DNA of 14,879 nt from Thermoplasmatota archaeon. GTDB lineage: Archaea; Thermoplasmatota; Thermoplasmata; Thermoplasmatales; Thermoplasmataceae. Both the position numbers and the translations under genes were made by a program. The DNA is taken from the NCBI GenBank assembly GCA_023379355.1, contig JAMCUD010000075.1:1-14879 (forward strand). Direction: 5' to 3'. How positions within the stretch are numbered: the stretch's first letter is position 1; each line of letters starts with the position of its first letter. The notes under the pieces are model-generated. The model saw only the letters and a list, made by a program, of their open reading frames with translations. It did not search any database and had not been told where the DNA came from. Positions 5,971 to 13,114 of this stretch are shown in pieces.

Positions 5971-8547
5971 ATGTCATTAATCGCTTCAAAAAAGAGACTC
6001 ATAATCTCTGTTTTTGTTCTAGCTGTAGCATTTGTTCTAATCAGTGTTCCTTTCGGCCCACTGCCGCCTCTTGAAAAACTTCTCAATCCTGCCACGGGAA
6101 TATGGGCGCCAAATATATCTCCATACGCCACAGGCATCCACCAGGTCAACATAACACAGAACGGTTCCACTTCAACCATCACCGTGTTCAATGAACCGGA
6201 TGGCTTCATAGGAATTGCCTCAAACACCACCTGGGGCATGTATTATGAGCAGGGATACCTGGAGGCACAGTACCGGTTGGCACAGATGGAGGTCATAAAG
6301 AGGGAAGCACTTGGCACTCTCTCAGGTCTTATAGGAGCTTCGGAACTTTCATCTGACATGTTTTTCAGGCAGCTGGAAGACCTCCAGATTGCCCAGGAAG
6401 AGGTTTCCAATCTTTCCAAAACCGGGTTGACCTATAAGGCAACTACCGAGTTCGTTGACGGGATAAACGCATACATCAACAACCTCACCCAGGCAAATTT
6501 GCCTCTCCTGTTCAAGGTGCTGGATTTCACTCCACATACATGGAATCTGACGGACGTGTTTGCCATACAGCAGCTTTTCCTCTGGGAGAACAGTGCAGGA
6601 GGAACTGATCCGCTCTATTTCAATTACGCCTTGCAGCAGATGCCGGAGAATGTCATAGAAGCACTTTATCCGGCATATCCCGCTGGAATCCAGAATCCAA
6701 TCGTCCCGCAATCCCTTGATCCATCGGTTTACAATGAAACAGGAGATATTTCAGGTCTTTCCCTGTATACGCCTTCATACAATTACACAGGAAATTCTGT
6801 AGAATCATCGGTCTCAACTTTTCTGTCAGGATATAATTCGATTGGAGACGCCACTGCTTCGTTGCTTGGTTCAAACAGCACCGGCACATTCTCAATCTCA
6901 GAGCAGAATTCAAGAGACTTCAGCAATGACTGGGCCGTGAACGGGGTAAAGACATCAAACACCTCTGCACTGCTTGCAAACGATCCCCACCTTACCACAA
7001 CAGTCCCATCCATTTGGATGGGTTTCCAGCTTGTATCCCCGGGTGAAAACGCAATCGGGGTTACATTTCCAAGCTTCCCGGGAATAGTCCTGGGGCACAA
7101 CTCTAATATTGCATGGGGTGCAACAAACGGCCAGATACAGGAGACATATTTCTATGCCGAAACGGTCAACAGCACCAACAGTTATGAGTATCTTTCAAAC
7201 GGGACCTGGCAGCATTTCCAGGTAATAAACGAGACCATACCCGTAAAGGGCGAAACACCGCAGGAAATCAGCGTGGAGAGGGCCGACAATGGTGTTGTAA
7301 TGGAAAACTCAAGGAACGGGACCATAGCCATGGACTGGACGGGCCTCTCGCCCTCATATGAACTCAATTTCTTCCTCCATATCAACACGGCTTCAACTGT
7401 AAGCCAGTTCGTGTCAAACCTGAGCGGTTATTTCAAGGTTGCCATACAGAACTGGGCTGTAGCCGGGTCACATGGAAATATAGGAATATTCCCTTATGGC
7501 GACTACCCTCTGATAAGGGAGGGAGACCCCAGGGGGATACTGCCCGGTACAGGCGCATACAACTGGGTAGGATTCGTTCCCCTGTCGGAAGAGCCTCACC
7601 TTTACGATCCAGCAAGAGGATTCGTATTCTCTGCAAACCAGATAACGGTATCCAACGGTTATCCCTATTATATTGGATGGGACTACGAATCTGGATACAG
7701 GGCCGATGAAATATACACACTCCTCAATGAGACAAGCGGCATTAACACGGCAAAGATGGAAAGCATACAGCTTACCATCCACGATTTCACCACAGACATA
7801 CTTCTCCCGGCACTGGTACAGTCACTGAGATATGGCGGACTGCAGAATACCAATGCTTACTCTGTTCTCTCAACATGGAACGGAAACATGACCACAAATT
7901 CAACAGCTGCAACCATATATTATTACTGGCAGCAGAATATACTGAAAGATGTATTCATGCCATATCTCCAGAAATATGGTATAAATGCTTCGGAGGGTCT
8001 TAACCAGACATCATTCTTCCTTGGATCCGATTCAGCTTACCATGGACCGTTGATAGAGGATCTCATAAACTGGACAATGACAGATCCGAACTCCTCATGG
8101 TTTGATAATCCTCTTACCGGCCAGGCCAGGAACCTGACAACTGTTTCACTGGATGCATTCACCCAGACCGTCTCATATCTGGACTCAACATATGGCAATT
8201 ATTCAACTGCATGGGAATGGGGAAATATCCACAAGAGGTATCTGTCAAGTCTTTTCGGAATCAGCCAGTATAATTCAGCAGATCTTCCAGCTGCAGGTGA
8301 CGGGAACACAATCAACGCTGCATACGGAACGGTTTCTGATTTTGGTCCTTCATGGAGAATGGTAGTTAACCTTAGCCATCCTGAGACAGCCATGGGAATT
8401 TACCCTGGAGGCATCTCTGAAAACCCATTAAGCAAATACTATGACAACACATTTGTTGCATGGAACGACGGCACTTATTACATGCTGATACCTGCAAATG
8501 CGCCCAGGGAGTTTCTTTACATGTATACAGGAGGAGTGAGCCCATGA
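5971..8547 (+). CDS. Membrane-anchored penicillin-acylase-family Ntn hydrolase
   Basis: This 858-residue protein is of the penicillin amidase family, whose members are made as one chain and cut themselves into alpha and beta subunits. A basic N-terminus plus hydrophobic stretch (about residues 9-28) forms a signal or anchor, so the enzyme acts outside the cell. Many Asn-X-Ser/Thr sites fit surface glycosylation. The alpha part includes GYLEAQYRLAQMEVIKREALGTLS (95-118). The candidate beta-chain nucleophile is Ser318 in DFSNDWAVNG, followed by LLANDPHL (334-341) and PGIVLGHNSNIAWGATN (370-386). C-terminal GDGNTINAAYG and FGPSWRMVVNLS with PGGISENP are also family marks. The residue before the nucleophile is Phe rather than the usual small residue. 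The substrate is unknown: penicillin-like amides, acyl-homoserine lactones and peptides are all possible. It overlaps the next gene by 4 bp. Confidence 0.92.
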   Translation: MSLIASKKRLIISVFVLAVAFVLISVPFGPLPPLEKLLNPATGIWAPNISPYATGIHQVNITQNGSTSTITVFNEPDGFIGIASNTTWGMYYEQGYLEAQYRLAQMEVIKREALGTLSGLIGASELSSDMFFRQLEDLQIAQEEVSNLSKTGLTYKATTEFVDGINAYINNLTQANLPLLFKVLDFTPHTWNLTDVFAIQQLFLWENSAGGTDPLYFNYALQQMPENVIEALYPAYPAGIQNPIVPQSLDPSVYNETGDISGLSLYTPSYNYTGNSVESSVSTFLSGYNSIGDATASLLGSNSTGTFSISEQNSRDFSNDWAVNGVKTSNTSALLANDPHLTTTVPSIWMGFQLVSPGENAIGVTFPSFPGIVLGHNSNIAWGATNGQIQETYFYAETVNSTNSYEYLSNGTWQHFQVINETIPVKGETPQEISVERADNGVVMENSRNGTIAMDWTGLSPSYELNFFLHINTASTVSQFVSNLSGYFKVAIQNWAVAGSHGNIGIFPYGDYPLIREGDPRGILPGTGAYNWVGFVPLSEEPHLYDPARGFVFSANQITVSNGYPYYIGWDYESGYRADEIYTLLNETSGINTAKMESIQLTIHDFTTDILLPALVQSLRYGGLQNTNAYSVLSTWNGNMTTNSTAATIYYYWQQNILKDVFMPYLQKYGINASEGLNQTSFFLGSDSAYHGPLIEDLINWTMTDPNSSWFDNPLTGQARNLTTVSLDAFTQTVSYLDSTYGNYSTAWEWGNIHKRYLSSLFGISQYNSADLPAAGDGNTINAAYGTVSDFGPSWRMVVNLSHPETAMGIYPGGISENPLSKYYDNTFVAWNDGTYYMLIPANAPREFLYMYTGGVSP
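8530..8538 (+). promoter_or_regulatory. Shine-Dalgarno site for small membrane protein
   Basis: GGAGGAGTG within the acylase 3' end precedes the ATG at 8544 at normal spacing. It sets the start at the ATGA overlap and rejects the upstream ATG at 8460. Confidence 0.6.
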
Positions 8548-8906
8548 GTTCTGGACCTAAAATTATTCTCGCCCTGATCCTTCTTATTATTACGGGATTT
8601 CTCCTGGCATTCACTGGACTCTGGTATTTGCAGGCAATACCGGCAGCGGCGCTTGGATATTTTATTCTGAGGTCAAGATCACTTTACCTTCTTGCCGGCC
8701 TGTTCTCAGTTGCAGGAATGATGGCTGCCATTCTTTCATACGATGCTGGATACAGGTTGAGCAGTGGAAGCATCGTTGCAGGCATAATAGGTTTCCCGGG
8801 AGGTTATTCAATTCCGCTGGTCATGACAATCATGGTGCTGTTTATAATATGTGTATTCGGGGCCATGTTCGGAGGGTCGTTTACACGGGAGAAAGCAAAA
8901 CACTGA
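8544..8906 (+). CDS. Small integral membrane protein, acylase operon partner
   Basis: This 120-residue protein starts at the ATG of an ATGA overlap with the acylase stop and has a good Shine-Dalgarno site, so it is translationally coupled. An ATG 84 bp upstream at 8460 would give a polar N-terminal extension inside the acylase frame and is rejected. Hydrophobic spans are seen at about residues 6-27, 28-43 (weaker), 47-66 and 90-112, with RSRS and a KAKH tail as basic cytoplasmic-type segments. A Gly-rich loop (IGFPGGYS) lies between the last two. No known family is recognised. The tight coupling suggests a role with the acylase, such as export, maturation, anchoring or immunity to its product, but this is inference only. 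Confidence 0.8.
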   Translation: MSSGPKIILALILLIITGFLLAFTGLWYLQAIPAAALGYFILRSRSLYLLAGLFSVAGMMAAILSYDAGYRLSSGSIVAGIIGFPGGYSIPLVMTIMVLFIICVFGAMFGGSFTREKAKH

Positions 8907-8946
8907 GGGTATACTGAAATGCGGGGATATTTTGGCTGTATCCTAA

Positions 8947-8954
8947 AATTTATT
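8947..8954 (+). promoter_or_regulatory. TATA box for DUF488 gene
   Basis: AATTTATT is centred about 27 bp before the ATG at 8978, predicting a leaderless or near-leaderless transcript. Confidence 0.4.
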
Positions 8955-8977
8955 TTCGACTCGAATATGTACAAGTG

Positions 8978-9334
8978 ATGGATATTTCAGTGAAAAGAGT
9001 TTATGACAAATTCTCTGAAAGGGATGGTTTCAGGATACTTGTGGAGAGACTCTGGCCCAGGGGGATTTCCAGGGAAAAAGCTGGAATAGATCTATGGGTG
9101 AAGGAAATAGCTCCGTCTACCGAACTGAGGAAGAGGTTTGGTCATGATGATGACAAATGGGATCAGTTCAAGTCAGATTACGCTAAAGAACTGCGAGCAA
9201 ACCCTGAGGTAGGACATATATTGGAAATTATTGAAAGTAAGGGCAGAGTTACCCTGATATATTCTGCAAGAAACACCGAACACAACAGTGCAGTCTTCCT
9301 GAAAGAATATCTCGAGAGTCAAGAAAGTTCGTGA
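8978..9334 (+). CDS. DUF488 family protein
   Basis: This 118-residue protein has the DUF488 hallmarks: VKRVYDKF near the N-terminus, then GFRILVERLWPRG (about 17-29), DLWVKEIAPSTELRKRF and, near the C-terminus, VTLIYSARNTEHNSA (about 90-104). The last part is the conserved strand and helix carrying the family's Asn/His residues. It is cytoplasmic, with no membrane span. ATG at 8978 is chosen over the adjacent GTG at 8975; they differ by one residue. The family is widespread in bacteria and archaea, with no established biochemical role. It has its own promoter, and the neighbours do not clarify its function. Confidence 0.88.
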   Translation: MDISVKRVYDKFSERDGFRILVERLWPRGISREKAGIDLWVKEIAPSTELRKRFGHDDDKWDQFKSDYAKELRANPEVGHILEIIESKGRVTLIYSARNTEHNSAVFLKEYLESQESS

Positions 9335-9403
9335 AATAGATCTTACATAAAGTTAATGTCCTTCATTGATAAAAACATGAAACCATATTCCCTCAATGTC
9401 AAA

Positions 9404-9411
9404 TTTTATTA
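9404..9411 (+). promoter_or_regulatory. Candidate TATA box for GH15 gene
   Basis: TTTTATTA would start transcription near 9434, giving a leader of about 14 bases before the ATG at 9448. That leader includes part of a purine-rich stretch (9431-9438). Confidence 0.35.
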
Positions 9412-9447
9412 AAATCAAAATTATCCTGCCGGAAGAAGAGTTAACGC

Positions 9448-11295
9448 ATGTTCATATCTGGCATTAAGAGTTATGATGAATTATTCCAGGACGGTTATCT
9501 CAGGATCAGGAATCATGGAATGATTTCCAATAACAGGACTGCTATTCTTGTGGGTATGGAAGGAACAATAGACTGGGCCTGCATTCCTGATTTCGATTCA
9601 AAACCGGTATTTGATTCAATACTTGACAGGGATCAGGGCGGACGATTCTCAATATATCCTGAAAATCCTGAACAACTTTCGGTTCGACAGTATTACAAGG
9701 ATCACACTAATATCCTGGTCACGGAATTCCTTAAGGAAAACAGCAAAATACTCAGGATTACTGATTTTATTCCCGTGTCTGACTACAACACAATTACTTT
9801 TGCCGAAGTGTACCGTCTTATTGAGAGCTTCTCTGAACAGTTGAATCTCCACATATTTTTCAAGCCACACTTTCTAAGCAACGAATCCACACTTGTTGAA
9901 AAGAGGAAAGAAGGATTTATCTTCAGGTCCCCGGATCAGTCGATCGGAATAGTTTCAGGGTTCAAGCTGAACAAAAGAAACAACATGATTGATTCCGTGG
10001 TGGAAATGAACAGGGATTCTGCTAAGTGGATAATAGCTCCATATGGGGTAAGATATCTAAATCCCCTTGGAGATTACCGGCCATACCAGAACATGGAAAT
10101 GACCACTGACTACTGGAGAAAATGGGTTCAAGAGAGCAATTACAGGGGCATATTCAATTCAGAGGTTATAAGATCAAGCCTTACGCTGAAATCATTGTTT
10201 TACGAGCCCACGGGACTTATGGTGGCAGCTCCCACTGCAAGCCTGCCTGAAAAGATAGGCGGAGAAAGAAACTGGGATTACAGGTTTACATGGGTAAGGG
10301 ATACAGCATATGTAATAGAAGCACTCTCATCACTGGGCTACAAAAAGGAGGCAACCATGTTTCTCTATGATCTTATGGACAGGATAAGGAAAGAAGGAAC
10401 ATTGAGGACCATTTATCCAATAAGCGATCATAATGATGACCTAATGGAAAGAGAGATGAACTATTCAGGGCATCTCGGTTCCAAGCCGGTGAGATTCGGA
10501 AACCTTGCCTCCGAACAGCTCCAGATGGATCAATACGGTTCTATTGTCGAAGCTATATACCATCTGGACACAGCGGGTGGATTGATAAGCCCAACCCTCT
10601 GGGAGTTTGTTGGTGAAACCTTGGAGATCATTGAAAAAAACTGGGCAAAACCGGATTCAAGCATATGGGAATTCAGGACGGAACAGAAGCATTACGTCTA
10701 CTCCAAGATAATGGCATGGAATGCTTTCGACAAGGCAATCATTATTGGCAAGAAACACGAATTTTCCGGCAAGTACAAGAAATGGAGGAACATTGCAAAT
10801 TCAATCAGGACAGACGTCATCGAAAGAGGCTTCAATCCGTCAACCGGGTCTTTCACTCAATTCTATGGTTCAGACAAGGCGGACGCCTCGCTGCTCAGAA
10901 TCCCGCTCACGGGTTTCATGAGCGAGAAAAACAAGATGTTTAAGGGAACATTGAATCACATTGTTACAGAATTAATGACGGAAGATTACGCATTTTTCAG
11001 GTACAAATCAGACGATGGCCTGTTGGGGGATGATAACACGTTCTTCCTCCTGTCCTTCTGGTATGCCCAGGTTCTTATACTCTTGAAGAGGTACTCTGAA
11101 GCAAAATCCGTAATAGATTCACTTCTGGAAAAGGGGAATCACCTCGGCCTCTTTTCAGAAGAATTCGATGTAATAAAGAAGGAGCTAATGGGTAATTTTC
11201 CTCAGGCAATCACTCATCTTGGAATCATAACCAGTTGCGTTGCTCTTAATCAGGCGCTTAACAGGGAGAAAATGAGTGAGATCATGGCATCATGA
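9448..11295 (+). CDS. GH15 family glucoamylase or trehalase
   Basis: This 615-residue cytoplasmic glycosidase lacks a signal peptide. The N-terminal beta-sandwich domain (about 1-240) opens with IRNHGMISNNRTAILVGMEG and TIDWACIPDFDSKPVFDSIL, the standard GH15 opening. The (alpha/alpha)6 domain (about 245-610) has LPEKIGGERNWDYRFTWVRD, SKPVRFGNLASEQLQMDQYG, the putative general acid Glu408 in SSIWEFRTEQKH, and the putative base Glu571 in GLFSEEFD, followed by GNFPQAITHLG. Members release glucose from alpha-glucan ends or split trehalose. Related GH15 proteins of Thermoplasma have been shown to be acid-active trehalases, so trehalase is a serious alternative to glucoamylase. It is encoded next to a sugar-binding protein and near a debranching-type enzyme, which fits oligosaccharide use. 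Confidence 0.93.
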   Translation: MFISGIKSYDELFQDGYLRIRNHGMISNNRTAILVGMEGTIDWACIPDFDSKPVFDSILDRDQGGRFSIYPENPEQLSVRQYYKDHTNILVTEFLKENSKILRITDFIPVSDYNTITFAEVYRLIESFSEQLNLHIFFKPHFLSNESTLVEKRKEGFIFRSPDQSIGIVSGFKLNKRNNMIDSVVEMNRDSAKWIIAPYGVRYLNPLGDYRPYQNMEMTTDYWRKWVQESNYRGIFNSEVIRSSLTLKSLFYEPTGLMVAAPTASLPEKIGGERNWDYRFTWVRDTAYVIEALSSLGYKKEATMFLYDLMDRIRKEGTLRTIYPISDHNDDLMEREMNYSGHLGSKPVRFGNLASEQLQMDQYGSIVEAIYHLDTAGGLISPTLWEFVGETLEIIEKNWAKPDSSIWEFRTEQKHYVYSKIMAWNAFDKAIIIGKKHEFSGKYKKWRNIANSIRTDVIERGFNPSTGSFTQFYGSDKADASLLRIPLTGFMSEKNKMFKGTLNHIVTELMTEDYAFFRYKSDDGLLGDDNTFFLLSFWYAQVLILLKRYSEAKSVIDSLLEKGNHLGLFSEEFDVIKKELMGNFPQAITHLGIITSCVALNQALNREKMSEIMAS

Positions 11296-11450
11296 GGAAA
11301 ACCAGACTTACAGGCATCAGTTTTTATAACACAGTACTGATTGAATTATTTGGTTGAGATAAGTTAAAAAGTCAGAATAGTCCAGGGTCAAAGGGTGCAT
11401 AACGGTCTCGAGATATGAGGTTTAAAAATTCACCCTCAAAAAAATTAAGG

Positions 11451-11475
11451 CATTTAATGAAGTCATTAATGAAGT
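11451..11475 (+). repeat. Tandem near-repeat, 13 and 12 bp
   Basis: CATTTAATGAAGT is followed directly by CATTAATGAAGT, one T shorter. It lies about 150 bp upstream of the sugar-binding-protein start, so it could be a regulator-binding site or a slippage product. Confidence 0.45.
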
Positions 11476-11587
11476 ATTGAGATAAATATTAATTCAAGAT
11501 ACAATATATTATAATCAAACGTTATTCTGTGACTAATTTCATGTTTCTTAAGATAAAATTGCTTATAAAATGCAAGTCTTAACAACG

Positions 11588-11595
11588 TTTATATA
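11588..11595 (+). promoter_or_regulatory. TATA box for sugar-binding protein gene
   Basis: TTTATATA is centred about 33 bp before the ATG at 11625, giving a predicted leader of only a few bases. It is the strongest TATA match in the window. Confidence 0.6.
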
Positions 11596-11624
11596 CTATA
11601 TTTCAGATTGCACAAACGATTATC

Positions 11625-13058
11625 ATGGAAAAAGAACCAGTCCCTAAACAAGAAAAGAAGAAAACCTGGATTGGAGTTTTGGTTGTTGTCATAGTTATAG
11701 TACTTGTTGGATCATTTATTGGTCTCGATCACAGCAAGCTGTTTCCCAGCACAACTACATCGACTTCGCAGGTTCTGTATGTGTATCCCGGAGTAAGTGG
11801 TTCCAATAACTCGAATCATCTGCTTGGGGGTTGCGTTGTGGCAGTCGCTAACAATGGATCAACAAATGCTGCTTCTGAGCAGCTTGTGGCCTATCTATTG
11901 ATCCCATCGATCCAGAAAAGTTTTGAGATCAATACAGGGTTCATACCTGTAGACCAGAGTTCATACAATGCTACTCCATCGAGCAGTGTGCCATCCATTT
12001 ATTCTGCAAGTTCCCCCACCGTCTCTGTGACGTATTACACAAGTATGAGTGCAGCTGATGAAAGTTATGTAAATGGAGTAATTAGCAACTTTGAAACCGC
12101 ATATCCAAACATACATGTATCAACAAGCTTTGTAACTGCTACATCTATAGTATCGGCAGTCCAGACAGCAGAAGCCTCCAAAAATGTTGGCAACATTGTA
12201 ATGACAATTGATAACCTCGATGTAGGAACCCTGTTTTACGAAGGAGACCTGTTAAACTTAACCTCAGTAACACCAGCAATAACAGCTGACGCTGGAGTAC
12301 TGTCATCAATCTCCCAGCTAAACAACTATGAAACAAATGTTTTCGGTGGCATATATTTCTTAACCCAGCTGGTCAATATCCCTCTGGTGTGGATGGACTG
12401 GACAGCAATGACCGGAGCTGGAATAACAACTGCCCCTTCGAATTATACACAGCTTTTCAATGATGCAAAAACACTCTACGATCATTATGGAGTTGGCGAG
12501 GTCAATTTCCAGGGACATGGCGGCGCAAGTACAGCAACTGAACTTTACCAGTGGATGGTACAGTTTGGTGGAAACCCCATGGTATTCAACAGCACGGGCG
12601 ATATACATGCAATGGAATACCTGTACAACCTTTCACCTTACCTGTCACCAGACTACTCAACCTCATACTGGGCAACCTATACAGGTCTGGCTTCAAACAG
12701 CTACACAATGATGTATTACCAGTGGCCCGGATCAGTTAACCTGACTGCGTTATCTATGAAACCGTATAATTCAACCGACTCAGCCCTGAATGCATCTCTT
12801 GCAGCCATAAAAGGTGGAGTTTTCATAAGAGACCCGGTAGTCTGGATCGACCAGTGGCAGATATATATGGACAGTGCATGGACCGATATTGTGGTGGATC
12901 ATTCAACTACTTCTTACAGCAGCATACCTTCAATTCTGTCGTCAGAAAACACTGCGATGTACAATTATCTTTATAACACAACCGGTCCAGCTAACCTTTA
13001 CGGCCCAGCTGTTGCCCACGAATATGAAAAAGGGTACTTCCAGCCGGTTTCAGTCTGA
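11625..13058 (+). CDS. Membrane-anchored ABC-transporter sugar-binding protein with rearranged segment order
   Basis: This 477-residue family-1 solute-binding protein captures an extracellular sugar for an ABC importer. It has a basic N-terminus, a membrane span at about 16-33 (GVLVVVIVIVLVGSFIG) and a short Ser/Thr stalk (41-48); the anchor looks uncleaved, with no lipobox. The canonical N-lobe begins at about 134 (VSVTYYTSMSAADESY), followed by NFETAYPNIHV, an N-lobe/hinge region and QWMVQFGGNPMV (309-320). Residues 50-117, however, resemble the segment usually found in the C-terminal half (LLGGCVVAVANN, LIPSIQKSFEINTGFIPV), and that segment appears missing after residue 370. The C-terminal tail FIRDPVVWIDQWQIYMDSAWTDI is normal. 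Several sequons fit surface glycosylation. It is transcribed convergently to the transport ATPase operon; the ligand is unknown. Confidence 0.85.
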   Translation: MEKEPVPKQEKKKTWIGVLVVVIVIVLVGSFIGLDHSKLFPSTTTSTSQVLYVYPGVSGSNNSNHLLGGCVVAVANNGSTNAASEQLVAYLLIPSIQKSFEINTGFIPVDQSSYNATPSSSVPSIYSASSPTVSVTYYTSMSAADESYVNGVISNFETAYPNIHVSTSFVTATSIVSAVQTAEASKNVGNIVMTIDNLDVGTLFYEGDLLNLTSVTPAITADAGVLSSISQLNNYETNVFGGIYFLTQLVNIPLVWMDWTAMTGAGITTAPSNYTQLFNDAKTLYDHYGVGEVNFQGHGGASTATELYQWMVQFGGNPMVFNSTGDIHAMEYLYNLSPYLSPDYSTSYWATYTGLASNSYTMMYYQWPGSVNLTALSMKPYNSTDSALNASLAAIKGGVFIRDPVVWIDQWQIYMDSAWTDIVVDHSTTSYSSIPSILSSENTAMYNYLYNTTGPANLYGPAVAHEYEKGYFQPVSV

Positions 13059-13067
13059 TCAATACAA

Positions 13068-13079
13068 TTTTTATTTTTT
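13068..13079 (+). terminator. Poly-T terminator after sugar-binding protein gene
   Basis: Eleven T in 12 bases begin ten bases after the stop codon, followed by another T tract at 13099-13107. This 56-bp gap between convergent genes probably ends transcription from the left-hand side. Confidence 0.5.
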
Positions 13080-13114
13080 ATAAAAACATTTTCAAAATAT
13101 TTTTTTTATCCAAC

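Larger units (their letters stand above)
11296..11624. other. AT-rich intergenic region before sugar-binding protein
   Basis: This 329-bp region has no convincing gene. It holds, in order, an inverted repeat (AGGGTG at 11392-11397 with CACCCT at 11431-11436) enclosing the 8-bp palindrome TCTCGAGA (11406-11413); a tandem near-repeat containing TAATGAAGT twice (11451-11475); and two TATA-like boxes near 11561-11569 and 11588-11595. Two frames of about 21 codons (11292-11357 and 11415-11480) are not supported. The unusual length and the repeats suggest control of the downstream transport gene. Confidence 0.6.

Noticed and set aside
8460..8543. Upstream ATG extension of the small membrane protein
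   Set aside because: It lies wholly inside the acylase coding frame and adds a polar, cysteine-rich stretch. ATG 8544 has a Shine-Dalgarno site and an ATGA overlap.
11292..11357. 21-codon ORF overlapping the GH15 stop as ATGA
   Set aside because: No Shine-Dalgarno site, no recognisable content and AT-rich intergenic composition. The overlap is likely chance.
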